Assembly: GCA_026001245.1 (NCBI GenBank)
Contig: BNZR01000035.1
Location: 1 to 14,958 of the forward strand
Direction of reading: 5' to 3'
Length of the DNA stretch: 14,958 bases
Source of the DNA: Clostridia bacterium
Lineage (GTDB): Bacteria > Bacillota_A > Clostridia > Oscillospirales > UBA929
The notes below the pieces were generated by a model. That model was not told where the DNA came from. It did no database searches and saw only the letters and a list, made by a program, of their open reading frames with translations. Positions 4,845-12,780 of the stretch are shown one piece after another; within the stretch, counting starts at the first letter, position 1, and the number at the start of each line of letters is the position of its first letter. The position numbers and the translations under genes were made by a program.

Positions 4845-6359
4845 ATGAGTGCATCCCGCGACAAGAGAAAGCGGCAGTTAGCCAAGGCGCAGGGCATACT
4901 GTCGCCCAAAAAAGACGAAAAACGGGGCATGGGTCCCGCAGGGCGCATAGCTGTCACGGCAATATCCGTGGTTGTGGTGCTGGGGCTTATCTGCCTGATT
5001 CTATTCGGCGCGGGCGTTCCGCAAAAGCTTATCCCCGCCGCCACGATAGAGGGCGAAAGCGTAACCACCGCCGAGCTTGAGTATTATTACGACAACGCCG
5101 TTACCACCTTTTTAAGCTATTACGGCTCGTACATCGAAACCGACAAGCCGCTGTCACAGCAGGCGTTTTCGGGCGACCAAACCCTTGCCGACTATATCCT
5201 TGGCACCGCGCTGTCCAACGCAAAGGCCGCTATCCACTGGAAAAACCTTGCGCTGGCCGAAAACGTCACCCTGACGGACGAGGATAACTTCACCCTAGAG
5301 CAAAACATCAAAGAGGCGCAAAAGGCCGCCGACGGCCAAAGCATCAGCCTGAACAAGCTTCTGCGCAACTATTACGGGCGCGGCATGGATGAAAAGATCT
5401 TCCGCAAGCTGATGGAGCGCGAGCTGCTGGCAGGCCGCTATCAAACCATACACCGCGACGAGTTCACCTACACCGAATCGGATATCGCCAAGCGTTACGA
5501 TGAAAACAAAAACGACTACGACCTTGTGGACTACCGCAAGTTCTCGTTTTCCACAACCTTAACGGCGGAGCAACAGGGCAGCTACACCTCGACCGAGCTT
5601 GCCGCAACCTCTACAACCATAGTCAACGGCACAGAGACTACTTTGACGATGGGCGAGAATATAATCTTCAAGCTGGCCAAGGCTTTCTCGGAAACCCCCG
5701 GCCTTACCGAGGAAACCTTTAACAAGCTGGCCTCCGAAACCTTGCCCGAAGCCAGCCGCACCTCCTTTGACGAGGATCCAGACTACACGCTTGAAAAGAA
5801 CGTCACTTTCAACGACACCTCGGATTTGGACGACTGGGCGTTTGACGCCGACCGTAAGCTTGGCGACATCGGCGTGCTGAAAGGCTCCTCCAGCTTTGAC
5901 GTTGTGCTGTTTGTGGAACGCCGCCAAAACACCGCGAACACGGTAAACCTGTACGCCGCGCCGTTCTCGGACGAGGCGGCGGCCAAAAAGGCCTTTGAAA
6001 AGCTGGACGCGCCCGACCTTGACGCGTTTATCAAATTCGCGAAAGAGAATTCCTCCAGTATAGCCGCCCGCTGGAGCGGCGGCGAGGTCAAGGAATACGC
6101 CCCCGCGCCCAATCCCGCCAAGGACAGCGCGGACGAATGGCTGGCCGCCGTGTCCCGAAAGGCGGGGGACATCACTCAAATCGGCGCGAACGTGATGTAC
6201 TACGTGTCCGCAGGCCGCCCGGCCTGGCAGGTGGCCGCCGAGAGCGATTTGCGGCAGGCGTCGTTTAGCTCGTTCTCCTCCGAAAAATACAGCAGTGAGG
6301 ACAGCAACGCCACTGTCAGCTACACCGCCCTGTCGTGGTTGCTGATAGACAAAAAATAA
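4845..6359 (+). CDS. Membrane-anchored SurA/PrsA-like foldase (SurA_N domain)
   Basis: This 504-residue protein has a basic cytoplasmic tail (1-33, many Lys/Arg), one membrane segment (about 35-56, IAVTAISVVVVLGLICLILFG) and a large outside part. Residues 66-230 resemble the SurA/PrsA N-terminal chaperone domain: ATIEGESVTTAELEYYYDN, then a helical region ending FRKLMERELLAGRY and TESDIAKRYDENKNDY. The remainder keeps parvulin-like fragments (KLGDIGVLKG...FDVVLFVERR) but no clear active-site pattern, so it may be a chaperone without isomerase activity. It has no lipobox and is anchored by its N-terminal helix. It probably assists folding of exported proteins. Bases 5411-5461 are exactly repeated at the right edge of the window. 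A strong terminator follows 13 nt after the stop. Confidence 0.82.
   Translation: MSASRDKRKRQLAKAQGILSPKKDEKRGMGPAGRIAVTAISVVVVLGLICLILFGAGVPQKLIPAATIEGESVTTAELEYYYDNAVTTFLSYYGSYIETDKPLSQQAFSGDQTLADYILGTALSNAKAAIHWKNLALAENVTLTDEDNFTLEQNIKEAQKAADGQSISLNKLLRNYYGRGMDEKIFRKLMERELLAGRYQTIHRDEFTYTESDIAKRYDENKNDYDLVDYRKFSFSTTLTAEQQGSYTSTELAATSTTIVNGTETTLTMGENIIFKLAKAFSETPGLTEETFNKLASETLPEASRTSFDEDPDYTLEKNVTFNDTSDLDDWAFDADRKLGDIGVLKGSSSFDVVLFVERRQNTANTVNLYAAPFSDEAAAKKAFEKLDAPDLDAFIKFAKENSSSIAARWSGGEVKEYAPAPNPAKDSADEWLAAVSRKAGDITQIGANVMYYVSAGRPAWQVAAESDLRQASFSSFSSEKYSSEDSNATVSYTALSWLLIDKK
5411..5461 (+). repeat. 51-nt exact repeat, copy 1 (inside the foldase gene)
   Basis: The 51 bases are identical to the reverse complement of 14908-14958. 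They encode foldase residues 190-206 plus one base before and two into the next codon region. The match ends abruptly at 5461/5462; the other end cannot be judged because copy 2 runs into the window edge. Confidence 0.9.
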
Positions 6360-6372
6360 CGCCAAAATCAAC

Positions 6373-6407
6373 AGAAATCAGCAGTGTGGCAAACATTGCT
6401 GATTTCT
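6373..6407 (+). terminator. Rho-independent terminator of the XRE-foldase operon
   Basis: AGAAATCAGCA (6373-6383) pairs perfectly with TGCTGATTTCT (6397-6407). Pairing continues inward through one G-U pair to a 15-bp stem with a 5-nt loop. A short TTTT run follows at 6413-6416. It lies 13 nt after the foldase stop and just before the dgt promoter. Confidence 0.8.
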
Positions 6408-6421
6408 CTGCGTTTTACCAT

Positions 6422-6450
6422 TTGACAAGCTCGTCTTCATATAGTATAAT
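6422..6450 (+). promoter_or_regulatory. Perfect sigma-A promoter of the dgt-dnaG-rpoD-pilZ operon
   Basis: TTGACA (6422-6427), exactly 17 nt, then TATAAT (6445-6450). The transcript should start near 6457, giving a leader of about 32 nt with AGGAGG at 6476-6481, 7 nt before the dgt ATG. No other strong promoter was seen before the end of the PilZ gene, so the whole operon may be read from here. Confidence 0.9.
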
Positions 6451-6488
6451 AGAATATCAGGGTTATACACGCGTGAGGAGGCTTACTT

Positions 6489-7496
6489 ATGACCGTTCGC
6501 GAGCGTATCGAACAGCGGGAGCGCGGGTCGCTGTCCCGTTTCGCGCTCTGCTCCGCCGACAGCCGGGGGCGGGCGCGTCCCGAACCGTTCTGCTCCACCC
6601 GCACCTGCTTCCAGCGGGACGTGGACAGGATAATCCACTCAAAGGCGTTCCGCCGCCTTGCGCAAAAAACGCAGGTGTTCCTGCGGCCGGAGGGCGACCA
6701 CTATCGCACACGTTTGACCCACACGCTGGAGGTTATGCGCATAGCCCGCACGGTATCCCGCGCCTTGGGGCTTAACGAAGATTTAACCGAGGCCGTGGCC
6801 ATGGGGCATGATTTGGGGCACACGCCGTTTGGGCACGCCGGGGAACGGGTGCTAAACGAGCTTCTGCCCGGCGGCTTCAGCCACAACGAGCACGGCGTGC
6901 GCGTGCTGGAGCGGCTTGAGAAAAACGGCCTTGGCCTGAACGTCTGTATCGAAACGCTGGAGGGCGTGCGGCGGCACACGGGCGACCTGCCGCCGGACAC
7001 GCTGGAGAGCGGCGTTGTGCGCGTGGCCGACCGCATAGCCTACATAAACTCCGATTTTGACGACGCGGTTCGCGCCCATATCCTTGACGAAGCCGACATT
7101 CCCGCAGACATACGCCAGCTGCTGGGCAACAGCCCCCGGCAGCGTATCGACGCGCTGACGCGTGATCTTATCGAAAACAGCTACGAGCGGACATACGTGG
7201 CGCTGTCCAAGCCCGTGGCCGCCGCTATGGACACGTTTCGCGATTTTATGTTTGAGCGCGTCTACCTAAACCCCGTGGCCAAATCCGAGGAGGGCAAGGC
7301 GCAGGACTTAATTGCGCGTCTGTTCGCGCATTTTGCCCAAAACCCGGACGAGCTACCCCCCGACAACCGCGATACAGTCGAAACAGAGGGTATCCAGCGC
7401 GCCGCCGCGGATTTTATAGCGGGTATGACGGATAGGTACGCCATCACTAAATATGCCGAAATCGCCGTGCCTAAGGGTTGGAGCGTCCTAGATTAG
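6489..7496 (+). CDS. dgt: dGTPase-like HD-domain deoxynucleotide triphosphohydrolase
   Basis: This 335-residue HD-family protein splits dNTPs into deoxynucleosides and triphosphate, which shapes the nucleotide pool. Motifs: FQRDVDRIIHSKAFRRLAQK (41-60) and the TQVF that follows, then HYRTRLTHTLEV with H78, and the HD pair H107-D108 in GHDLGHTPFGHAGER; further on HTGDLPPDTLE and VADRIAYINSDFDD, which supplies a later metal-binding Asp. These are the standard Dgt-like features, and the length fits the Gram-positive dgt-like subfamily. The start ATG has an AGGAGG at 7 nt. It is first in the operon with dnaG and rpoD, an order I know from clostridia. The substrate range of this subfamily is not settled, so 'dGTPase-like' is safer than 'dGTPase'. 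Confidence 0.93.
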   Translation: MTVRERIEQRERGSLSRFALCSADSRGRARPEPFCSTRTCFQRDVDRIIHSKAFRRLAQKTQVFLRPEGDHYRTRLTHTLEVMRIARTVSRALGLNEDLTEAVAMGHDLGHTPFGHAGERVLNELLPGGFSHNEHGVRVLERLEKNGLGLNVCIETLEGVRRHTGDLPPDTLESGVVRVADRIAYINSDFDDAVRAHILDEADIPADIRQLLGNSPRQRIDALTRDLIENSYERTYVALSKPVAAAMDTFRDFMFERVYLNPVAKSEEGKAQDLIARLFAHFAQNPDELPPDNRDTVETEGIQRAAADFIAGMTDRYAITKYAEIAVPKGWSVLD

Positions 7497-7525
7497 GCGA
7501 TAATGTTGAGAAAAGGGAGGGTTTT

Positions 7526-9115
7526 ATGGCGTTTAGCGACGGGTTTTTGGACGAGCTGACCGAGCGGACAGACTTGGTCGAACTTGTGTCGCGCTATGTG
7601 ACCCTTAAACGGCGCGGGAATAGTCATCTTGGGCTGTGTCCCTTCCACCTTGAAAAAACCCCCTCGTTCAACGTGTCGTCTGATAAACAGCTGTATCACT
7701 GCTTCGGTTGCGGTGTGGGCGGCGGCGCGATTCAGTTCGCAATGGCCATCGAACGCCTGGAATTTCAAGATGCGGTGCGTATGCTGGCCGAGCGTGCCGG
7801 TATGAAAATGCCCGAGGATTCCGAGCAAGACGGCAACCTGCGCAAGCGTATGCTGGCCTTGCATGTAGCGGCGGCGCGATACTATAACAAAACCTTGGGC
7901 GACAATCGCAGTGCCGCCGAATATCTGCACCGGCGCGGGGTAACCCCCGCCACGGCGCGGCGTTTCGGAATCGGCGCAACCCCGCAGGGCGGCGGCCTTA
8001 TCAAGGCCATGACAGCACTTGGGTATACCAAAAACGAGTTGCTTGCGGGCGGGCTTGCCTCGGCGGGCAAAAACGGCGAGGTGTACGATCGCTTTCGCGA
8101 CAGGCTGATGTTCCCGATTCTAAGTCTGCGAAACCAAGTTGTGGGGTTCGGCGGGCGCATACTGGGCGACGGCAAGCCCAAATATCTAAACTCGTCCGGA
8201 ACGCTGATTTTTAACAAAGACAAAGAGCTATTCGCGCTGAACTTCGCAAAAAACTCAAAGCGCGACAATCTGATTTTAGCCGAGGGCTACATGGACGTGG
8301 TTACTTTGCACCAGGCGGGGTTTGACAACGCCGTGGCAGGAATGGGTACCGCGCTGACCGTTCAACAGGCGCAGGCGATCGCCAAGCTGGCGCGGCCCGT
8401 GGTGCTGGCCTACGACATGGACGCGGCGGGACGCGCCGCCGCCGAACGCTCCGCCGATATACTGCGAAAGGCCGACACGCGGGTTAGCATGCTGATTTTA
8501 GAGGGCGCGAAGGACCCGGACGAGTTTATATCCAAGTTCGGCGCGGACGCGCTTGAGGTCAAGCTGGCAAACAGCGAAAACGCGCTGGACTACCGCATAG
8601 CCCGCATGGCCGAACAGCATGATCTAACTGTGCCGGAGGGCAAGGTCGCGTTTTTAAAGCAGGCCGCCGCGTCACTGGCCGCGCTGGATAGCGACATCGA
8701 GCGCGAGGTATACGGCTCTAAGGCCGCCGCGCTGGCCGGGATAGAGCCGGAGGCCGTGCGTATTGAGATACGCCGCGTGCGCGGGGGGCGTGTGAAGCGC
8801 GAACGCTTAAAAGAGGAACGGGTCACGGTACGCCGCGAGCCGGCCGCCGAGGAAGAATTTGTGCGTTTGCTGTTGCTAAACCCGGAGTATATACATGAGT
8901 ACGCGGAGGTAACGCTATCATCGCCGTTTTGGGAGCGCGTGTGGCGCGGGGCGGCGGACGGACGGTCGTTGCAGGGGATACTGCGGGAGCTAAGCCCGGA
9001 GGACGCGTCAAAGCTAACCGCCGCATTGGATAAACCCTTTGACCAAAGCATGGCGCGCCGCGCTATCGCGGATTGCGCCGCAAAAATAAAGAGAAAACGG
9101 GTTATGGAGGTATAA
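7526..9115 (+). CDS. dnaG: DNA primase
   Basis: This 529-residue primase makes RNA primers at the replication fork. The zinc-binding domain has C38-x2-H41 (CPFH) and C59-x2-C62 (CFGC). The polymerase core has RRFGIGATP (about 145-153) and RDRLMFPI (191-198). The TOPRIM domain has E253-G-Y-M-D257, then D297-M-D299 ([11 protein letters not shown]) and GAKDPDEF (328-335). The C-terminal about 130 residues should bind the replicative helicase. The protein is somewhat shorter than the usual 590-600 residues, mostly in this C-terminal part. The start is ATG 7526 with GGGAGG at 5 nt, 29 nt after dgt; a longer frame from 7478 overlaps dgt and lacks an SD. Confidence 0.97.
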   Translation: MAFSDGFLDELTERTDLVELVSRYVTLKRRGNSHLGLCPFHLEKTPSFNVSSDKQLYHCFGCGVGGGAIQFAMAIERLEFQDAVRMLAERAGMKMPEDSEQDGNLRKRMLALHVAAARYYNKTLGDNRSAAEYLHRRGVTPATARRFGIGATPQGGGLIKAMTALGYTKNELLAGGLASAGKNGEVYDRFRDRLMFPILSLRNQVVGFGGRILGDGKPKYLNSSGTLIFNKDKELFALNFAKNSKRDNLILAEGYMDVVTLHQAGFDNAVAGMGTALTVQQAQAIAKLARPVVLAYDMDAAGRAAAERSADILRKADTRVSMLILEGAKDPDEFISKFGADALEVKLANSENALDYRIARMAEQHDLTVPEGKVAFLKQAAASLAALDSDIEREVYGSKAAALAGIEPEAVRIEIRRVRGGRVKRERLKEERVTVRREPAAEEEFVRLLLLNPEYIHEYAEVTLSSPFWERVWRGAADGRSLQGILRELSPEDASKLTAALDKPFDQSMARRAIADCAAKIKRKRVMEV

Positions 9116-9117
9116 GC

Positions 9118-10233
9118 ATGAACACAGACATCGAGGAAAAACGCCTTGCGGTAAAGGAGCTTATCGAGACGGGGAAGAAGCGCGGCAAGCTGACCACCAA
9201 AGAGGTGCTTGACACACTGCAAGAGGTGGACATGTCGCCGGAGCAGATCGAGCATTTCTACGACTCGCTTGAGCATTTGGGCATCGACATTCAGGTGAAC
9301 GAATTCATCGAAGACGTGCCGGAGGACGGCCCCGCGGACTTGGGCGACGTGGAGGAAATCCCGCCGGAGGAACTGGCCGACCCGGAGGTGCTGGCCGAGG
9401 GGCTTAACATTGACGACCCCGTGCGTATGTATCTAAAAGAAATCGGCAAGGTAAACCTGCTGTCGCAGGACGAGGAGCGCGTTCTTGCGCAACGCATGGC
9501 CGACGGGGACGAAACCGCCAAGCTGGAGCTGGCCGAAGCCAATTTGCGCCTTGTTGTAAGCATCGCAAAACGCTATGTCGGGCGCGGCATGCTGTTTTTG
9601 GACTTGATTCAAGAGGGCAACCTTGGGCTTATCAAGGCCGTGGAAAAGTTCGACTACACCAAGGAGTTTAAATTCTCTACCTACGCCACCTGGTGGATAC
9701 GGCAGGCCATCACCCGCGCCATAGCCGACCAGGCGCGTACTATCCGCATACCCGTGCATATGGTCGAGACCATCAATAAGGTTATCCGCGTGTCGCGCCA
9801 ATTGTTGCAGGAATTAGGCCACGACCCCACCCCGGAGGAAATCGCGCTTGAGATGAACATGCCGCTGGACAAGGTGCGCGACATAATGAAGATAGCGCAG
9901 GAGCCGGTGTCGCTTGAAACCCCCATCGGTGAGGAGGAGGACAGCCATCTTGGCGACTTTATCCCGGACGAGGACGCGAGCGAGCCAGCCGAGGCCGCCT
10001 CGCACACATTGCTTAAAGAACAGCTACTGGGCGTGTTAGGGACGCTGACCCCGCGCGAGGAAAAGGTCCTGCGTCTGCGCTTCGGCATGGAGGACGGGCG
10101 CGGCAGAACGCTTGAAGAGGTGGGGCGCGAGTTTCAGGTTACCCGCGAGCGCATACGGCAGATTGAAGCCAAGGCGTTGCGCAAGCTACGTCACCCCAGC
10201 CGCTCGAAGAAGTTAAAGGACTTCTTGAACTAA
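9118..10233 (+). CDS. rpoD: Primary RNA polymerase sigma factor (sigma-A/sigma-70)
   Basis: This 371-residue main sigma factor directs RNA polymerase to TTGACA/TATAAT promoters like those in this window. Layout: region 1.1-like helical domain (1-60), a strongly acidic linker (62-100), region 1.2 ([17 protein letters not shown], 99-115), region 2 ([19 protein letters not shown], then [19 protein letters not shown] and [19 protein letters not shown]), region 3 (about 215-290) and region 4 with the -35-binding helix ([20 protein letters not shown], 332-351). All core motifs are intact. The start is ATG 9118 behind GGAGG at 7 nt, 2 nt after the dnaG stop. Its stop overlaps the next start (TAATG). 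Confidence 0.98.
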   Translation: MNTDIEEKRLAVKELIETGKKRGKLTTKEVLDTLQEVDMSPEQIEHFYDSLEHLGIDIQVNEFIEDVPEDGPADLGDVEEIPPEELADPEVLAEGLNIDDPVRMYLKEIGKVNLLSQDEERVLAQRMADGDETAKLELAEANLRLVVSIAKRYVGRGMLFLDLIQEGNLGLIKAVEKFDYTKEFKFSTYATWWIRQAITRAIADQARTIRIPVHMVETINKVIRVSRQLLQELGHDPTPEEIALEMNMPLDKVRDIMKIAQEPVSLETPIGEEEDSHLGDFIPDEDASEPAEAASHTLLKEQLLGVLGTLTPREEKVLRLRFGMEDGRGRTLEEVGREFQVTRERIRQIEAKALRKLRHPSRSKKLKDFLN

Positions 10234-10880
10234 TGCCGAATATTCCACGCGGAACTCCGCTGACGATTATTAACGAGAACGCAAGGCAAGACAACCGCCC
10301 CGGTCTGCCCTGCGCTTTCGAGCTGAGCCTTGACGACGAATATATCGTAATCTCCGCGCCGGAGCCGAACCGCGACATGCCCATAAACCGTTGGGACTTG
10401 CTAACCGTGTCCTACGGATTGGGCGCGACGCGCTACGTTTTCTGCGCACAAGTGCTGGACTATCTGGCCGAGGGTCTGCTGATTTTATTGCGCGTGACAG
10501 GCAAGGTAATCTGCAACCAGCGGCGCGGCGACGTGCGGCTTGAGGTTTTGCAGGAGGTAAAAGGCCTGACCGTCCCCACCGACGGCGTAAGCCCCACGGT
10601 ATTCTCCGGCACGGCGCTGGACGTCAGCCTTAGCGGCCTTAGTCTGCACACGGATATGTACCTACAGCGTTTTTCGCGGGTAAATCTGTCACTGCCCAAC
10701 GCCGAGAACTTGCGCGGCGTTGTCGTGGCGGCGGAGGTTCGCTGGACGCGCCCCGCCGGGACGGGCGGCGGTTGGCTTTCGGGCTGTTTGTTCCAGTTTT
10801 CGCATTTGGTAACCAAGGAACGCTTTTCGCGCTACATACGCCGCGTGCATCACAATCGCTTGGTGCGGTTCGCGAAATAA
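10233..10880 (+). CDS. PilZ-domain protein, YcgR-like candidate c-di-GMP receptor
   Basis: This 215-residue cytoplasmic protein has an N-terminal beta-rich domain (about 1-90) of the YcgR-N/flagellar-brake kind and a C-terminal PilZ domain (about 93-215). Both c-di-GMP binding motifs are present: R98-x3-R102 in NQRRGDVR, and D130-x-S132-x2-G135 in LDVSLSGLSL. Such proteins usually slow flagella or change the envelope when c-di-GMP rises. The ATG shares one base with the rpoD stop (TAATG), with a weak AAAGGA upstream, so translation is probably coupled to rpoD. A PilZ gene in this operon is unusual. Its last 31 nt overlap the convergent membrane-protein gene. The two-domain assignment rests on motif reading only. 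Confidence 0.85.
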   Translation: MPNIPRGTPLTIINENARQDNRPGLPCAFELSLDDEYIVISAPEPNRDMPINRWDLLTVSYGLGATRYVFCAQVLDYLAEGLLILLRVTGKVICNQRRGDVRLEVLQEVKGLTVPTDGVSPTVFSGTALDVSLSGLSLHTDMYLQRFSRVNLSLPNAENLRGVVVAAEVRWTRPAGTGGGWLSGCLFQFSHLVTKERFSRYIRRVHHNRLVRFAK

Positions 10881-11374
10881 GCCGCCAGCTCCGCGCCTAA
10901 AATCACGCAGAAGCAGGTGTAATACGCCCAAACCGCCGTGGTAAGCGACGCGTCTATAAAGCGCGTGGCGTAGCCCTGCGCGGCTGTCGCGCCGGTAAGC
11001 AACGCCGTTACAGCCCCCGCCGATACAAACGCCCAGCGGCGGCACACGCGGCAACCGGGCGTTAGGGCATACAGTGCTACCAGGCATAAAAAGTTGAAAA
11101 GTATCGCCCCCAGCCCCAAGGTGCGCCCGAACAACGCACAGGCCGCGAACACAAAGGTTGCGAATTGCAATCTTAACGTAGATTTAAGCCGACCGCTTGT
11201 AAACGCACGGTACACACCGCCCATCAACAGCCACGCCACGCGGGACATGCCCCACAACGCCAGCGGCAGGGGCATATCGTCTGTCGGAAGCGTTGCGAAC
11301 AGCAGGAAAAAGGCTGTACGCGCCGTCAGCCCGAAAATGTCCTCCGCGATTATTTTTTTAACAAAGCTTAGCAT
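10850..11374 (-). CDS. Hypothetical polytopic membrane protein
   Basis: This 174-residue protein has five or six hydrophobic segments, for example TARTAFFLLFATLP, LALWGMSRVAWLLMGGVY, QFATFVFAACALFG, LGAILFNFLCLVALYAL, AFVSAGAVTALLTG and AVWAYYTCFCVILGAELAAY, and a CRVCRRW turn in the middle. I do not recognise a family. The start is taken at ATG 11374, giving MLSFVKKIIAEDIFG; the longer open frame up to 11509 is antisense to prmA and is not believable. No good SD precedes it, so the exact start is uncertain. It diverges from prmA with only 31 bp between the start codons, and its end overlaps the PilZ gene by 31 nt. Confidence 0.65.
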   Translation of the reverse strand: MLSFVKKIIAEDIFGLTARTAFFLLFATLPTDDMPLPLALWGMSRVAWLLMGGVYRAFTSGRLKSTLRLQFATFVFAACALFGRTLGLGAILFNFLCLVALYALTPGCRVCRRWAFVSAGAVTALLTGATAAQGYATRFIDASLTTAVWAYYTCFCVILGAELAAYFANRTKRL

Positions 11375-11385
11375 GAAGCTATTAT
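11358..11385 (+). promoter_or_regulatory. Promoter of prmA
   Basis: TTAACA (11358-11363, five of six), a 16-nt spacer, then TATTAT (11380-11385, five of six). The expected start near 11392 gives a leader of about 14 nt beginning at the SD (AGGGG) and excludes the upstream ATG at 11373. It lies across the start codon of the divergent membrane-protein gene. Confidence 0.5.
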
Positions 11386-11405
11386 TAACGATAGGGGCTG
11401 TTTTT

Positions 11406-12233
11406 ATGGGCTTTAGAAAAATTACGTTCGATACCACAAGCGACGGGCTGGACAAGCTGTGCGAGCGGCTATCCGTGCTGGGGTATGACGAGCTTGAAAT
11501 TGTGGACATTCACCGCGTAAGCCTGTACGTGGCCGACGAAGTTTCCCCGGACCCCCTGCCCGATATTCGCAACGCTGTCGAGTTTGAACCCGTGGTGACG
11601 CATGTGGCACAAGAGGATTGGATGAACAACTGGAAGCAATACTACGAGCCGATAGCCGTGGGGCGGCGGATTTTAATCCAGCCCGAATGGCTGGAGCTTC
11701 ACAATCCGGACAATCGCGCCGTGTTTTGGTGCGAGCCGGGGGTAAGCTTCGGCACGGGTTCACACGCCACAACGCGACTGTGTTTGGAACTGCTGGACGA
11801 GCATGTCGCGCCGGGCGCGGCGGTCGCGGATTTGGGTTGCGGCAGCGGGATTTTGGCGGTGTCCGCGCTGTTGCTGGGGGCGAAGTCCGCCTTTGCGGCG
11901 GACATTGACCCGCAGGCCGTAAAAGTTGCCAGCACCAACGCCGTCCGCAACGGCTTTCCTGATATGACCGTGCGGCAGCTGGACTTGCTGGAAAGCTTCG
12001 ATGTCCCCGGAAATAACGACATTGTGTGCGCGAATCTAATATCCGACATCATACGCACACTTGCGCCCAAGCTTGCGGCTTGTGTTAAAATCGGCGGGCG
12101 GCTGTTCGCCTCCGGGATTTTGCAGGAACACGCGCAGGACGTGTCGGCGGTTTTGGAAAGCTTCGGGCTGGAACGCGCCGGGATCCGCACCTCCGGCGGC
12201 TGGGCGGCTATTGATTTGATACGGAGAGCTTAA
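11406..12233 (+). CDS. prmA: Ribosomal protein L11 methyltransferase
   Basis: This 275-residue SAM-dependent enzyme methylates ribosomal protein L11. The N-terminal substrate-recognition domain (1-60) is followed by DWMNNWKQYYEPIAVGRRIL (71-90) and IQPEW, the PrmA-specific FGTGSHATT (115-123), SAM motif I ADLGCGSGILA (141-151), the acidic DID (166-168) and the ANL (209-211) motif. The enzyme is a little shorter than the usual 290-315 residues, all at the N-terminus, where the common GVVIED-type motif is replaced by YDELEIVD. The start is ATG 11406 with AGGGG about 8-9 nt upstream. A start at 11373 is open but lies before the expected transcript start. The 3' end overlaps the convergent spoIVFB-like gene by 26 nt. 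Confidence 0.93.
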   Translation: MGFRKITFDTTSDGLDKLCERLSVLGYDELEIVDIHRVSLYVADEVSPDPLPDIRNAVEFEPVVTHVAQEDWMNNWKQYYEPIAVGRRILIQPEWLELHNPDNRAVFWCEPGVSFGTGSHATTRLCLELLDEHVAPGAAVADLGCGSGILAVSALLLGAKSAFAADIDPQAVKVASTNAVRNGFPDMTVRQLDLLESFDVPGNNDIVCANLISDIIRTLAPKLAACVKIGGRLFASGILQEHAQDVSAVLESFGLERAGIRTSGGWAAIDLIRRA

Positions 12234-12780
12234 AATTAGGCGCGGCGGACAATAGAATCAGCCCCGCCGAAACCAGTAGCGACCAGTTATATACCCCCAC
12301 GCTTGCCGCCAGAATCAGCGGCGCGGCCACAAGCGCCGCGCTGATAATCGTGGTGATATTAAGCGTCACATAGGCCGCCCGGAACGCGCCCAGTGACGAC
12401 AGCCCCAGCTCTAACACCCGTCCGCCGTCAAGACAGCGGGCGGGCAATATATTGTATATCCCTGTCACCAAATTCAGCCCCGCCAGCATGTCGTAGCCCA
12501 TGCAGGACGCAATATAGGCCGCGATTAGGCTGGCCGCAGGCCCCGCCGATACCGCCGCTATCTCGCGGGCGTAGCTTAAGCGGTCGGCGGTGATTACCGC
12601 GCCGAAAACCGTAAGGCGGCACTCCGCGATACGCCCCCCCAGCGCGAACATAGTCAGCAAATGCGCGGATTCGTGTATCAACGCCGCGATACAAAACGCG
12701 CCGAAAAGCTCATCGCCCGCAAAAAACAACAGCCCCAGAAGCAAAACAAATCCGGGGCTGACCTTAAACACGGCTTTCAT
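12208..12780 (-). CDS. spoIVFB: Site-2 protease family M50 metalloprotease, SpoIVFB-like
   Basis: This 190-residue intramembrane zinc protease has the HExxH site at H36-E-S-A-H40 and the second metal motif NILPARCLDGGR (110-121) with D118, both within membrane segments. The N-terminal segment VLLLGLLFF and later hydrophobic runs complete a compact S2P core. In Bacillus, SpoIVFB cuts pro-sigma-K in the outer forespore membrane. The role here is inferred from the M23 partner directly upstream, whose stop overlaps this start (ATGA), the same order as spoIVFA-spoIVFB. It lacks the extra C-terminal CBS domain of Bacillus SpoIVFB, which is common in clostridial relatives as far as I recall. Its 3' end overlaps prmA. 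The M50 call is firm; the SpoIVFB name is likely. Confidence 0.85.
   Translation of the reverse strand: MKAVFKVSPGFVLLLGLLFFAGDELFGAFCIAALIHESAHLLTMFALGGRIAECRLTVFGAVITADRLSYAREIAAVSAGPAASLIAAYIASCMGYDMLAGLNLVTGIYNILPARCLDGGRVLELGLSSLGAFRAAYVTLNITTIISAALVAAPLILAASVGVYNWSLLVSAGLILLSAAPNFKLSVSNQ

Noticed and set aside
5411..5461. Diversity-generating retroelement template/variable repeat as explanation of the 51-nt repeat
   Set aside because: The copies are identical, with no adenine-specific changes, and no reverse transcriptase gene is in the window.
5559..6371. 270-codon leftward open frame opposite the foldase
   Set aside because: Antisense shadow of a clear coding sequence, Gly/Val/Arg-rich, crossing the terminator side with no SD or promoter.
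11373..11405. Upstream ATG (11373) as the prmA start, adding 11 residues
   Set aside because: No SD before it, and the best promoter would start transcription after it; ATG 11406 has an AGGGG at normal distance.
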